Below are positions 1-9,696 of a stretch of DNA of 64,000 nucleotides, in pieces. The notes under the pieces were generated by a model. It was not told where the DNA came from. It saw nothing but the letters and a program-made list of their open reading frames with translations, and did no database searches. The number at the start of each line of letters is the position of its first letter. Positions within the stretch are counted from its first letter, which is position 1. The position numbers and the translations under genes were made by a program. Source of the DNA: Styela clava (taxonomy: Eukaryota; Chordata; Ascidiacea; Stolidobranchia; Styelidae); NCBI RefSeq assembly GCF_964204865.1, contig NC_135256.1, forward strand, positions 23,588,703 through 23,652,702, written 5' to 3'.

Positions 1-2097
1 TAATGGTTAATTTCTTTTTCAGAGAACTATAATCTTAAGTAATGAAAATTTTATATTTATATGGCCATGGAATCTATTACTAAAAAAAGGAAAATAGCAG
101 AAGAAAAGAGGAAATTTAATATCCAATGGACGGAAAAATATTTTGTGACCGAGTTATTTGGCAATATAACATGTCTTATATGTAATGATAAGATTAGCGT
201 ATGCAAGGAATACAATGTCAGACGTCATTATGTTTCGAAACATGAGTCAGAATATCAGACATTTAATGAAGAAAGAAGAAAAACGAAAATTGAAGAATTG
301 ACAAAGGCAATTAGCTCACAACAAGCTAATCTTCAAAAACATATTGTTAAAAGTGGAACATGTACAAAAGTTAGTTACCTTATAGCTGAGAAATTAGCTA
401 AGAAAGGAAAACCTCTTATTGATGGAGAATTAATAAAAGAATGCATTGTTATTGCTTTTAATGAGTACTGTCCAGACAAGGTGAATTTAGTAAAGGAAGC
501 ATGTCTATCACATCAGACAATTGATGACTTGGGTGATAATATTGAAGGCATACTGAAGGACAAATTATCTGCATGCGTTCTTTACAGTTTAGCGTTGGAT
601 GAAAGTATTGACCAAAGTGATACTGCACAATTAGTTATTTTCATTAGAGGAATTGATGAAAATTTCAATATTATTGAAGAAATGTTGGACTTGTGTCACA
701 TAAAGGGCACAACAAGAGGCAAGGACATATATGAGATTGTTAATTTGTCATTAGATAAATTCAATATTGATAGGAAAAACATTTATTCAATTACAACTGA
801 TGGTGCTCCTGCCCTGACTGGTCAACACAATGGTTTTATTAGTTTATTTAAAGAATCTGTTGATCATGAGATTCTCAGTTACCATTGCTTGATACATCAA
901 CAACAATTATGTGCTCAAAAGCTAAATATGAAACATTTGATGACTGATCTTGTCAAGGCTGTTAATTTCATCAGATCACGGGGTTTAAATCATCGCGAAT
1001 TTAAAGCATTCTTGGACGAAGTTGGCAGTGAATATGAAGACGTAGTATATTTCTCAAAAGTTAGATGGCTCAGTAAAGCAGCAACCTTAAAAAGATTTCA
1101 GTTATTGTTGCCTGAAATAAAAGTGTTCTTGGAAAAAAAGAAGCAAAATGTGGATTTTTTAGAAAATGAAGAATGGTTGAATGATTTATCTTTCTTTGTA
1201 GACATCACTGTATTAGTATTAGTATTAGCTGAATTAAGTATTAGCTGAACTTAATTTGCATTTACAAGGAAAGGACCAATTATGTTCCTCAATGTTTGAG
1301 CGAATAACTAGTTTCACAAAGAAATTGGAACTTTTTATAGCACAGCTAAAAGCTGGTAAAATTGTACACTTCCGTAGTCTATCTGAAAGAGAAAAAAAGT
1401 TTTCTGTAAACTATGAAAAATATACTAAATTATGTGAGGATTTGCTTGGAGAGTTTACGATTAGATTTTCTGACTTTAGAAAGATTGAAATTGAGTTAAA
1501 ATTGTTTAGTGATCCATTTTCATTTGAATATGATAAAGCACCAGTGGAGTACCAACTTGAACTGATTGAGCTGCAAAGTCGGGAAGGTTTAAAAACTTTT
1601 CACAGGGAGAACACACTTCCTTCATTTTATAAGAAATTGCATTCTCTCAAAAATGAATTCAATCAAATTCTAAATTTATCCAGAAAATTATTATGTATGT
1701 GGGGAAGTACATACTCTTGCGAGCAGTTTTTTTCAAGCATGAAAAACATTAAAACTGCGGAAAGAAACAGGTTGACTGATAGACATTTAGCAAACATTCT
1801 TAGAATTAAGAATGCATCCTTCGATGCAAATATTGAAAACATTATGGCTGGAAGACAAAGTCAAAAGTCTCATTGATTTAATATTGATTAATTAAATTTA
1901 ATGTGTTTTTTATGTATAGCTACATATAAACATTACAATATTTACAACGTTGTAATAATGTAAATAAACTGTATTCACGTGGTTTTGTTTTATATTGTAA
2001 TTTTTCCATTAAATTGTATTAAGAGGTGGTTTTGCGGCCCAGTTAAATATTTAAGTTTGCAATGCGGCCCATTGAATTAAAAGGTTGGACATCCCTG
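1..2097 (+). mobile_element. hAT DNA transposon, 3' part (left end outside window)
   Basis: This is a hAT-superfamily transposon coding for a BED-finger transposase at 61-1876. The right terminal inverted repeat is ggttggacatccctg at 2083-2097, which reads cagggatgtccaacc on the other strand, the usual Charlie-type hAT end. Two gcggccc motifs at about 2034-2070 are typical subterminal transposase-binding repeats. The 8 bases after the end (gtttaagc, 2098-2105) would be one half of the target-site duplication; the other half and the left end lie before base 1. A poly(A) signal aataaa at 1963-1968 follows the transposase stop. Confidence 0.85.
61..1876 (+). pseudogene. hAT transposase (ZBED/GTF2IRD2-like), broken by one frameshift
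   Basis: It encoded the enzyme that cuts and pastes the surrounding hAT element. The first open frame (61-1248, 395 aa) holds a BED-type zinc finger (Cys38, Cys41, His56, His61), the first catalytic Asp in LALDESID (Asp180), the second in TTDGAP (Asp247) and the CxxH pair Cys276/His279. The second frame (about 1244-1876) holds the C-terminal dimerisation region with CEQFFSSMK and RLTDRHLANILRIK. The two frames are separated by a 16-bp near-tandem duplication (tattagct at 1223 and again at 1239), which shifts the frame and makes a stop at 1246-1248. Otherwise the coding region is intact, so the element died recently or could act only through recoding. The start ATG at 61 may be internal if an upstream exon exists. 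Confidence 0.85.
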
Positions 2098-2105
2098 GTT
2101 TAAGC

Positions 2106-3347
2106 AAAAGAAGTGTCTTCGCGACTGAATAAACTGCATTGGTACGTCGTCGTAAATTTATTGCTGATTGGACGTTGTTACAGAATTGAAGTTTGAAACC
2201 GATGCTAGGGAAAACATAGGCGCTAGAATAAAACAGAAAGGTGGATTTCGAACGTCAGGCTATATGCCATTTCGATATAAATAAATTAAAGAGTAAAAAA
2301 ATATCTATTCTCATTGGCCCATATTTTTATTACTTTCTGAAAGACTTAAAGTCTCAAGCGATACATCGATCTGACACTGTATAATGGCATTTAGTCCTTC
2401 GGTGCAGCTTCATTTTGAAAATGTCAACTTGAAACATGTGACATCATGAGCAATCACATTGTCAAATGTCAACTATGACGGTGGGAATTGCTAAAACTTA
2501 CTTAGTATGCATCTCAGCATAGGTATACTCATCGTCAGAGACAACGAAGTGCCCTATAAATATTAACGTGTTCGGTTAACATTACGTGTTAGATTAACAT
2601 TCTCCGTTTAGGCCCGAAGTTAAAACTTTCCCTACCTGACATATAGTGAAAATATTGTTGTTGCAATGAGCGTGAGCAAAATTCTCATGAGACACTTTGT
2701 TATTTGAACGATGCTCCCCTAAGTTATATATACGCTTTGGGCAGACCAGGCCCAGTCTAGGAGTATAAGCGGTTGAGGGTATGGTGGGAACAATTAACTT
2801 TAACAAATATCTTTTTTAATGCTTTATTTGGCTTTAGTAACCTCAGCATTTCATGTGAACTTGAGTTTGGAAACAATTAACAGCTCCAGGTGTTTGGGTT
2901 CTTAAAATACAAACATTTGAGCCATTTATTATTTATAAAGAATTTCAATTTTAGGCAAGCCATTAGTCAACTATAAATGACATTTTACTCATAGAATCCC
3001 TCCGTATATAGTGGGATAGCATACCACTTCAAGATATATTGCGGCAATAAAAAACGGTGGCAGAAATTCAAGCAAATTTATTTGGCAGTGCTGTTTTTTT
3101 TTTCAATTGGAGAGTATGCCGCAACACGCAACAGAGTTTGCCAGTGTATAAGAAGAGCAGAGAACATGGTTGAAATTTGCCAATGCTAGTTTTATGTTAC
3201 TGCCCTGATCAGTGACATATAAAATATTTTTCTGTTAAATACAGGAATGAAACTAGCTCTACAGTAAAACGAGATGGCAAAGTATCCTTGACCTCAAGCT
3301 TCCCAATTTGCACACCAAAAAAACCATCACCGAATTGTTCTCATAAG
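2106..3347. other. Intergenic, nothing recognised
   Basis: No convincing coding region on either strand; open frames here are short and lack domain signatures. No clear repeat ends were seen. Confidence 0.5.
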
Positions 3348-3569
3348 AGGCTGAACTCTAAAAAGGAGAAGTGGATATAATTCCTTTCGATGGAAGGTGG
3401 GGTGGTTGAAGTCAGTAAAACGCTGAACCGTAAAAGGAAGAAGTGGGTGAAATTTCTTCTGACGGCAGCTGGGTTGATTGAAGTCACTAAAAGGTTGGAA
3501 AGTAAGGAGTGAATAAATTTTTTTAAACGAATGGTAGGGTGGTTAAAGTTTCTAAAAGGCCGTTCAACC
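3348..3569 (+). repeat. Degenerate minisatellite, about 72-bp period
   Basis: Diverged tandem copies begin at 3348, 3420, 3492 and 3557 (the last one partial). Each begins like aggctgaactctaaaa and ends like ttgaagtcactaaa. Spacing is 72, 72 and 65 bases. The reverse strand stays open across the repeat, but the product is repetitive and unlikely to be a protein. Confidence 0.7.
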
Positions 3570-3744
3570 ATCTCACTATTTTCGGGGAAAAGTTTCATTC
3601 AATTCTTACTTTTAGTTTTCAGCGGTTTAGCGATACAGTACTCATTTATATTGGCCAAAACTAAATAGTGTGGGTATGCAATCTATCCGGTAGTATACCG
3701 GTACCGCAGTCTTCACGTATTCACCCGAGGTGGGTAATATTTAA

Positions 3745-3960
3745 TTTGATGACGTCATCGCACGCAAAAACGAAACCAATGAATCCCACAGAATTTCTTG
3801 TGATAAATAAAAGTATTAGAAATCATTTAAAGTTTTTCGGAAATTGGTCCGGTAGTTGACGAGAAAGTCGAATTTTTCACGATAAGAAGAAGGAAAGAAT
3901 GACTAATAAGAACAATAGCACAGTAACAAAAAAGTTCCTGTCCAATAAATGAAATACACA
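3745..3960 (+). repeat. Dispersed repeat with tgacgtca palindrome, copy A
   Basis: Shares an ordered set of blocks with 61670-61866: ttgatgacgtca near the left, then aattggtcc with a gagaaa tract, and a right end like gtccaataa. The blocks are in the same order with diverged spacing, so this is an old dispersed repeat. Family not known to me. Confidence 0.5.
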
Positions 3961-4189
3961 GCGTTGTGATCAAGGAATACTGACTTGGAATTTCTATCCG
4001 GTTAGGAAGCATCCGAAGTTATTGATTTGCCGACAATATGAGACGAAAAGTCTCTGACCTCCTTTTTCAGTTCCACGTATACTAATTACCCATATGAATA
4101 TTAATCAGTTGGTCTGTTTGAATTCTATGAGCTTTAGAATGAGTCATTTAAATTTTTGCAAGTACAATTGCCGGAGGGTGGTTTACAAA

Positions 4190-4370
4190 ATCACATGCCG
4201 GTTAAGGCTTTCTCCGCCATCAAATCTGAAAACAAAAAAAAACAGCTAACTAAATCCATACCTGACATGGACTGGTAACTTGACGTCCGTGATTGGCCAT
4301 AAGATTGAGCTTTATTATTGCTTTTTTTCTCCCCGTGGGTAAATATGTAAATTCTGATTGCATAAAAAAA
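4190..4370 (+). repeat. Degenerate 3' part of the tRNA-derived SINE
   Basis: Matches the 3' half of the full-length SINE at 7766-8109: ggctttctccgccatcaa, ctaactaaatccatacctga, the ggccataagattgagc block, and ctccccgtgggtaaatatg near the end. The tRNA-like head is missing, as in 5'-truncated or eroded copies. Confidence 0.65.
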
Positions 4371-4610
4371 AAATATATTATACACAATTTTCCTGGGTAA
4401 GAGGCTATCCATGTCTCGAATGTGGCTTGTAGACTGATTTAGGCTTTTATACATAATAAGTATTACATTGTACTTGACCCAAAAAATTGTCTGATTAAAG
4501 TTTATTCTATGCAGCGAGATAATTCTCATGATAAATCTTATAATCATTTTATGTTCTTCTTGGCATCATTTCCACTTTTTCTTGGCAAAACCTCCTATCT
4601 TATATACATT

Positions 4611-4732
4611 CTGTACGCTTTAAACCTTATCCAAGGTTTTGTTTGCTCTCCTGATTTCATAATCAGTTTTTATTTTTACCAATCATTTTATTGTTATGCT
4701 AATTATGGAGTCAAAATAAACTTATACTTATG
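4611..4732 (+). repeat. 3' end of a retroposon ending in aaacttatacttat, copy A
   Basis: Nearly matches 63293-63416: gtacgctttaaacctt, ttttgtttgct, ataatcagtttt, then tatggagtcaaaataaac and a short acttat tail. The shared, exact 3' end and simple tail suggest the 3' end of a LINE or a SINE that uses it. Both copies are on the plus strand. Confidence 0.6.
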
Positions 4733-4999
4733 AATATTGACTCGGAACACCCTTAATTAGTGATGCGTATACATATTTCCTGTTTGTGGAAAATTATGCG
4801 TGCCTCGCCCAATTTGTCTTACTTCTTGCTGCACTGAGTCCGCGTTTGGTCGCCTGTATTTTTAGCCAAAAGAATAGAGCATATAAGTTGATTTTCAGTT
4901 CGCGTTGACTGACCAGAGTCCGCGAACATATTTTGATAAGTTTTTATACACCGATATCTGTGCATTACCGCAGCTAACGTTACAGAACAAGGTGATATC

Positions 5000-6097
5000 A
5001 TGGCGGAGGTTCATAGCTTTGGAAGCCAGCCGGTTTGCGTCCATGCATGGAATTCTGATCGCACTCAAATTGCTCTCAGTCCTAATAACAATGAAGTGGA
5101 AATATACGAAAAATGTGGTCGTCAGTGGAAGAAGATTCACACTCTGACTGAGCACACTGGTCGGGTTACTGGGATTGACTGGGCACCTAAAAGTCAACGA
5201 CTGGTAACATGCTCCAGTGATAGAAATGCTTACGTTTGGAGCTTGGATCAGAATCAATGGAAGCCTACACTTGTGATTCTCCGTATTAATCGTGCTGCTA
5301 CATGTGTGAAATGGTCTCCTAATGAGGATAAATTTGCAGTAGGCAGTGGTGCCAGAGTGATTTCAGTTTGTTATTTCGAGCAAGATAATGATTGGTGGGT
5401 CAGCAAGCACATTAAAAAACCGATCCGATCCACAATTCTCAGTTTAGACTGGCATCCAAACAACATTCTAATTGCTGCAGGTTCATCCGATTTCAAGGCC
5501 AGAGTCTTTTCTGGTTATATAAAGGATATAGAACCAAAACCGTCTGCCACAAATTGGGGAAAGAAAATGACTTTTGGAAATGTGATGCAAGAGTTTTCGA
5601 TGCCTTCGGATGGTTGGGTGCAAGGTGTAAAGTTCTCAGAATCTGGAGAAAAAATTGTTTTCGTGTCACAAGATAGTTCAATCGGGGTTGCATATGGTGG
5701 AGAAGAAGCTGTGACAATGAAGACATCGCATCTTCCATTTTGTGATTGTACTTGGCTAACAGAATATAGCATTGTTGCTGTTGGACATGATTGCAATCCA
5801 ATGCTTTTCAGCACTGATGACAGATGCTCAGCTATAACATTCATAAATCGCCTGGACCAAGTGTCAAAGAATGCAGGCGCAAAGACCATGTCAGCTATGG
5901 ATAGATTCAAAATGATGGACAAGAAAGCCTCGACAGATACTCAGAGTGATGACATCAGGACGAAACACAAGAACAGCATTACGCAAGTTGTCAAATGTGG
6001 CCAGGGAAAGTTTTCAACCAGCGGTATGGATGGCAGTGTGATTATTTGGGATAATAAATCTCTGGAGTCTTCCATTTCTGGATTACGCATCAAGTAG
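5000..6097 (+). CDS. ARPC1: Arp2/3 complex subunit 1 (ARPC1, p41), intronless
   Basis: A 365-residue WD40 protein, matching the usual 370 or so of ARPC1A/B. It is the beta-propeller subunit of the seven-subunit Arp2/3 complex, which nucleates branched actin in the cytoplasm. Visible signatures: CHAWNSDRTQIALSPNN-type N-terminus (here VHAWNSD), GIDWAPKS and SDRNAYVW (blade 2), WKPTLVILRINRAATCVKWS, NDWWVSKHIKKPIRST, LDWHPNN, GHDCNPMLF, the SAMDRFKMMDKKA insert that protrudes between the last blades, and the SITQV...GMDGSVIIW...LESSISGLRIK end. Start chosen at ATG 5000, preceded by atatc and followed by GCG GAG. The whole reading frame is one exon, unlike vertebrate ARPC1 genes. A short 3' UTR carries aataaa at 6130-6135. 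No poly(A) tract or flanking duplication marks it as a retrocopy, so it may be the functional gene. Confidence 0.97.
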   Translation: MAEVHSFGSQPVCVHAWNSDRTQIALSPNNNEVEIYEKCGRQWKKIHTLTEHTGRVTGIDWAPKSQRLVTCSSDRNAYVWSLDQNQWKPTLVILRINRAATCVKWSPNEDKFAVGSGARVISVCYFEQDNDWWVSKHIKKPIRSTILSLDWHPNNILIAAGSSDFKARVFSGYIKDIEPKPSATNWGKKMTFGNVMQEFSMPSDGWVQGVKFSESGEKIVFVSQDSSIGVAYGGEEAVTMKTSHLPFCDCTWLTEYSIVAVGHDCNPMLFSTDDRCSAITFINRLDQVSKNAGAKTMSAMDRFKMMDKKASTDTQSDDIRTKHKNSITQVVKCGQGKFSTSGMDGSVIIWDNKSLESSISGLRIK

Positions 6098-6129
6098 ATG
6101 AAATTTATGTGATATCGGACTGCTATGAC

Positions 6130-6135
6130 AATAAA
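6130..6135 (+). terminator. Poly(A) signal of ARPC1
   Basis: Canonical aataaa 33 bases after the ARPC1 stop codon, giving a very short 3' UTR. Confidence 0.7.
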
Positions 6136-6430
6136 ATATATAATCAAGATATTTCTTTTTTAATTTCTAGTAGCCTATAAGAAAAAAACAATCAAGTGTA
6201 GTATTCGGTTAAGAAGACAAAGAGTGCTTTATTGTATGAATGTCACCATTTCCGTCATTTGAAATTTTGTAATTGGCTAATATATGAAAAACTTTCATTC
6301 GAAATTTGCAGTATCATTATGTGTGAATTTTGAAACTTCGCTTGACAAGAATTTAGTTTTAATTGCAACTACTTTCTACAGTGATCCCAGTTGTGTGATT
6401 GTATCCCAAAGATTTTTAGTTTAAGTAAAA

Positions 6431-6774
6431 TATTTATGATTAAGACAATACCGGATTTAACAAGAAAATGTATGTTCGATAAATGATTAAATGAAATTCT
6501 CCTTAAGTTGTTAGTTTATTAAAGATTATTATTGAAGAAATAATATTTATGATTAAGACAATACCGGCTTTAACAAGAAAATGTATGTTCGATAAATGAT
6601 TAAATGAAATTCTCCTTAAGTTGTTAGTTTATTAAAGATTATTAATTATTGAAGAAATAATATTTATGATTAAGACAATACCGGCTTTAACAAGAAAATG
6701 TATGTTCGATAAATGATTAAATGAAATTCTCCTTAAGTTGTTAGTTTATTAAAGATTATTATTGAAGAAATTAT
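6431..6774 (+). repeat. Tandem repeat, three copies of about 113 bp
   Basis: Near-identical copies start at 6431, 6544 and 6661 with tatttatgattaagacaata. Spacing is 113 then 117 bases; the second unit has an extra taat (attaattattgaag). The first copy differs by a single base (ccggattt versus ccggcttt). No coding potential. Confidence 0.92.
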
Positions 6775-7765
6775 ATACAATCATAGTTCAATATGTTATC
6801 TATTACTGACAAAAGGAAAAGCCTAGGCTGAATGAGAAATGCTTCTATGTTAAGTTTTCTTAGCTTTCTTTTGGTGAGCAAGATTTTGTGTTTTGCGTTT
6901 CATCTGAATGAGTTATTCATTATGCGAGAATCAACAGTCAAGGGGTCCTACCGTCCTGTTGCTAAACACTTGTTGCCCATTTTTGACTGAACTAAAAACT
7001 AGAGATGTATCGGTATCGGCCATGTATCGGTATCGGTTAGATTAAGACCGATATTTCCGATATATTTACCTTTTTGATATGGTCCAGAATGTTTTAAAAG
7101 ATAAGTTGGAATACTACTTTTTTAGTTATTTTTTGTCTGGAGAGATCGTGAGCTATGAGCCATACATGTCCCCACCCCCACCAGAGAATAGGATTCACGT
7201 GTTTTTAGCTATTTATCAGCTAAACTAGCTCAACTAATTTGGCTATTTTCGCTGTCAAATATTTACATTGACATATTCAATATTACATAGTAATTATGAA
7301 GAAATATATCAACACAGCACATAACAAAAAGCAACTATGGGCGCCCATTTTTAAACATACAATGAAATGGGGGTCCTTATTAACGGCACATGGACTTTTG
7401 GCACGGGTATAAATTCTGACTGTTTGTTGTCAAGTACGAGTGTCATTTAGTCCGTCGACATCGATAAACTAAATTCCGACACAATTATCCCTCTACGCAG
7501 GTGTTAATTTTAATTTTGTTTAACTTACACAATTTCTTTATAGATATATTGACATGACCGCCTAGTCCTAGACTGTCTCAAAATATATGATAGCAATTGT
7601 AAAATATTATAAAATAGTAAAGTAAAAAAACATCCTCCACGGTTATTGGTAGGCCTTCTTTTTGTTGGTGCTGATTGATATTCTTTTATGTTGGCTTTGA
7701 CTTATTGCGTCGACGATAACGATTAGCAGCCACGAAATAAAATATTTGTAAAATGCTTTTAATTT

Positions 7766-8109
7766 GGCTCGGCGGTGTGGCGCATTGTGCTAAGCGTTAG
7801 GAATACGCTCGCCACCGCATCTCTGATTACCCTTCGTGGGGTCGCAGGTTCGAATCCCATGCGGGGATGATCATGTGCGAGAGGAATGCTGGACTCATCG
7901 CCGTCGTAGGGTGGTTCACGTAACCGCTGATCGGTTACGGCTTCCTCCACCATCAAGTCCATGCTTCCGAAAACAAATAACTGGCTAACTAATCCCATAC
8001 CCGACCTGAACTGGTGTAACCGGACAAGAGGCCGTGGTTCGCCATGTGATTAAGCCGTCTTATCGGCTTTCCTCTCCCCCGGGATAAATATGTAAATCCT
8101 ATCCTATAA
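7766..8109 (+). repeat. tRNA-derived SINE, near full length
   Basis: The 5' head looks like a tRNA: an A-box-like tgtggcgcattgtgctaagc and a B box ggttcgaatcc at about 7849-7859. A conserved body follows (ctaactaatcccataccc, gaccgtggttcgccat-like block, cttatcggctttcctc) and it ends in a short atcct repeat tail. Pol III transcription from the A/B boxes and mobilisation by a LINE are expected from the class. Related partial copies are at 4190, 41430 and 61850. Confidence 0.85.
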
Positions 8110-8344
8110 TTTGAACGTAGGACGGCGGCGCTAGAATGTGTGGGTGATATTCGATATTCTTTTAAACGCGAATAACGATATTCGAAGGTCGCGATATTAA
8201 CATTAAATTCAAATTGGACATCCGGCTTATGAGTTTTCTAATTGAACACCGAGATTACTAGCGTTACTGTACAATGTATCTTAATCAGTTAAAGCAAACA
8301 CCAAACATTAATTTCATATTATGTGATATATATATCTTCTTTTC

Positions 8345-8531
8345 GGTTCCATTACATTTGAACTCACGTACATTTGAACCCATGACAATAGCACCTGTAT
8401 GCTATTGCACCTATGGAATTTTTTTTGTTTCACGGATAGTTAAACCCATACTAACCCTAACCCATGGGTTTTAGCACCCGCATATAGATTGAACCCGTGG
8501 ATATACGCATGGGTTCAAATGTACGGTCACC
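8345..8531. mobile_element. MITE with 9-bp target duplication, copy 1 (187 bp)
   Basis: Ends are ggttccattacatttgaac and, in reverse, ggtgaccgtacatttgaacc. Flanks cttcttttc (8336-8344) and ctttttttc (8532-8540) agree at 8 of 9 positions. A 9-bp duplication fits Mutator-like elements better than hAT. The centre contains a short telomere-like actaaccctaaccc. The second copy is at 43274. Confidence 0.85.
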
Positions 8532-9166
8532 CTTTTTTTCGATCTGAAATAATGTGTACTATGAACAACGCTCAAAAACCATTTTTAACACGTCTGCCTT
8601 ACACAGCACACCTAATTAAGTAATAATTACATAGTATCGGTATCGGCGTTTTTAGCTGGTATCGGCGACAAAAGTGGTATCAGTACATCTCTACTAAAAA
8701 CCTTTACTGCTCCTGTTTTTGAGTAGTTTTACAAAGTTAATAATTGGTCACCATACCCTCACAGTTTGGTCTCGAAAGCACGAAAGATGAAGTGATGCAT
8801 TTTATTTATAACTGAAGTAGATATATTAGGTTGTAATGAAAAAAGCAAGGGTCCGAGTACGTTACAAAATTTCGATGACCTAAGACACGACTGTTTGACA
8901 AAAACCCTCTACAAATATAACAGCAGTTTGGGACTTCTACATTATAATAAGACAATATAATGAAGTACCGAATAAAACTTCAGGACAGAGGTACGACTCA
9001 ATGAAGAATATACTATAGTCTTAATGACGGGTGCAGGTCCCATATTTTGGTGTAAAAAAGAATTAGGGTATATATATATCACCAATTCATACTGTGTAAT
9101 AAGGTTTGCTCGGGACATAAACTTACCGAGGGTCTGCACATACCGACATTCGTTGGAACAACAACT

Positions 9167-9270
9167 AGAGATGTGTCGGGCATGGGCTATTTCTTGGATA
9201 TCGGCTAAAAGTGGACCCATATTTCGATATATTCAGCTCTTTGATCTTATCTAGAATACTTTAAAGTATA
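9167..9270 (+). repeat. Left-end fragment of the 7000-8693 hAT family
   Basis: tagagatgtgtcgggcatgg at 9167 continues with the same order of blocks as 7000 onward (ccatatttcgatatatt, tttgatcttatctagaatac). No matching right end with a target duplication was found, so this is treated as a solo end. Confidence 0.55.
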
Positions 9271-9696
9271 ACTTAGTATACGCAAATGGAACATGCTCGT
9301 AGCATTTACTGTCCTATCAAACTCTAGTAACACACCATTGAATCACAAATTCGGATTTGAAGTTGCGTGTTCTGTGATATATGCTCTTCTAGTTTACTGT
9401 GAATACTGTTCGGTGTTTGGAGACAAATATTTTTTATTCCGTCCACTCATTGTATATACGTTGATGTTAATATCACATATATTATTGGAATATCGGCAAT
9501 TTCAAATATCATTTGTTTGAAGTCCAGAGATAATAATGCTTTAAATGTATATGATAAAAGAAATAGGATTAATAGAAAGTCTGGTACAAACAAAAAGGCA
9601 ATCAATTTATCACCGTTGAGTGATATATATTTATTTTCACCGTGCACGGTAAATTATAATCAGCTTACCATATTTTTATATTTTCGAGGATACAAC

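Larger units (their letters stand above)
7000..8693. mobile_element. Non-autonomous hAT element with two nested insertions
   Basis: Terminal inverted repeats: left tagagatgtatcggtatcgg at 7000; the right end at 8693, read in reverse, is tagagatgtactgatacc. Both sides carry the same 8-bp target duplication ctaaaaac (6992-6999 and 8694-8701). No transposase is present. A tRNA-SINE (7766-8109) and a 9-bp-duplication MITE (8345-8531) were inserted into it later. Another copy of its left end lies at 9167. Confidence 0.88.

Noticed and set aside
3341-3598. 85-codon minus-strand frame
   Set aside because: Lies wholly within the 72-bp degenerate minisatellite, whose period is a multiple of three and so keeps a frame open by chance.
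7766-7870. Functional tRNA gene
   Set aside because: A and B boxes are present but the cloverleaf ends are not, and the sequence continues into a conserved SINE body.
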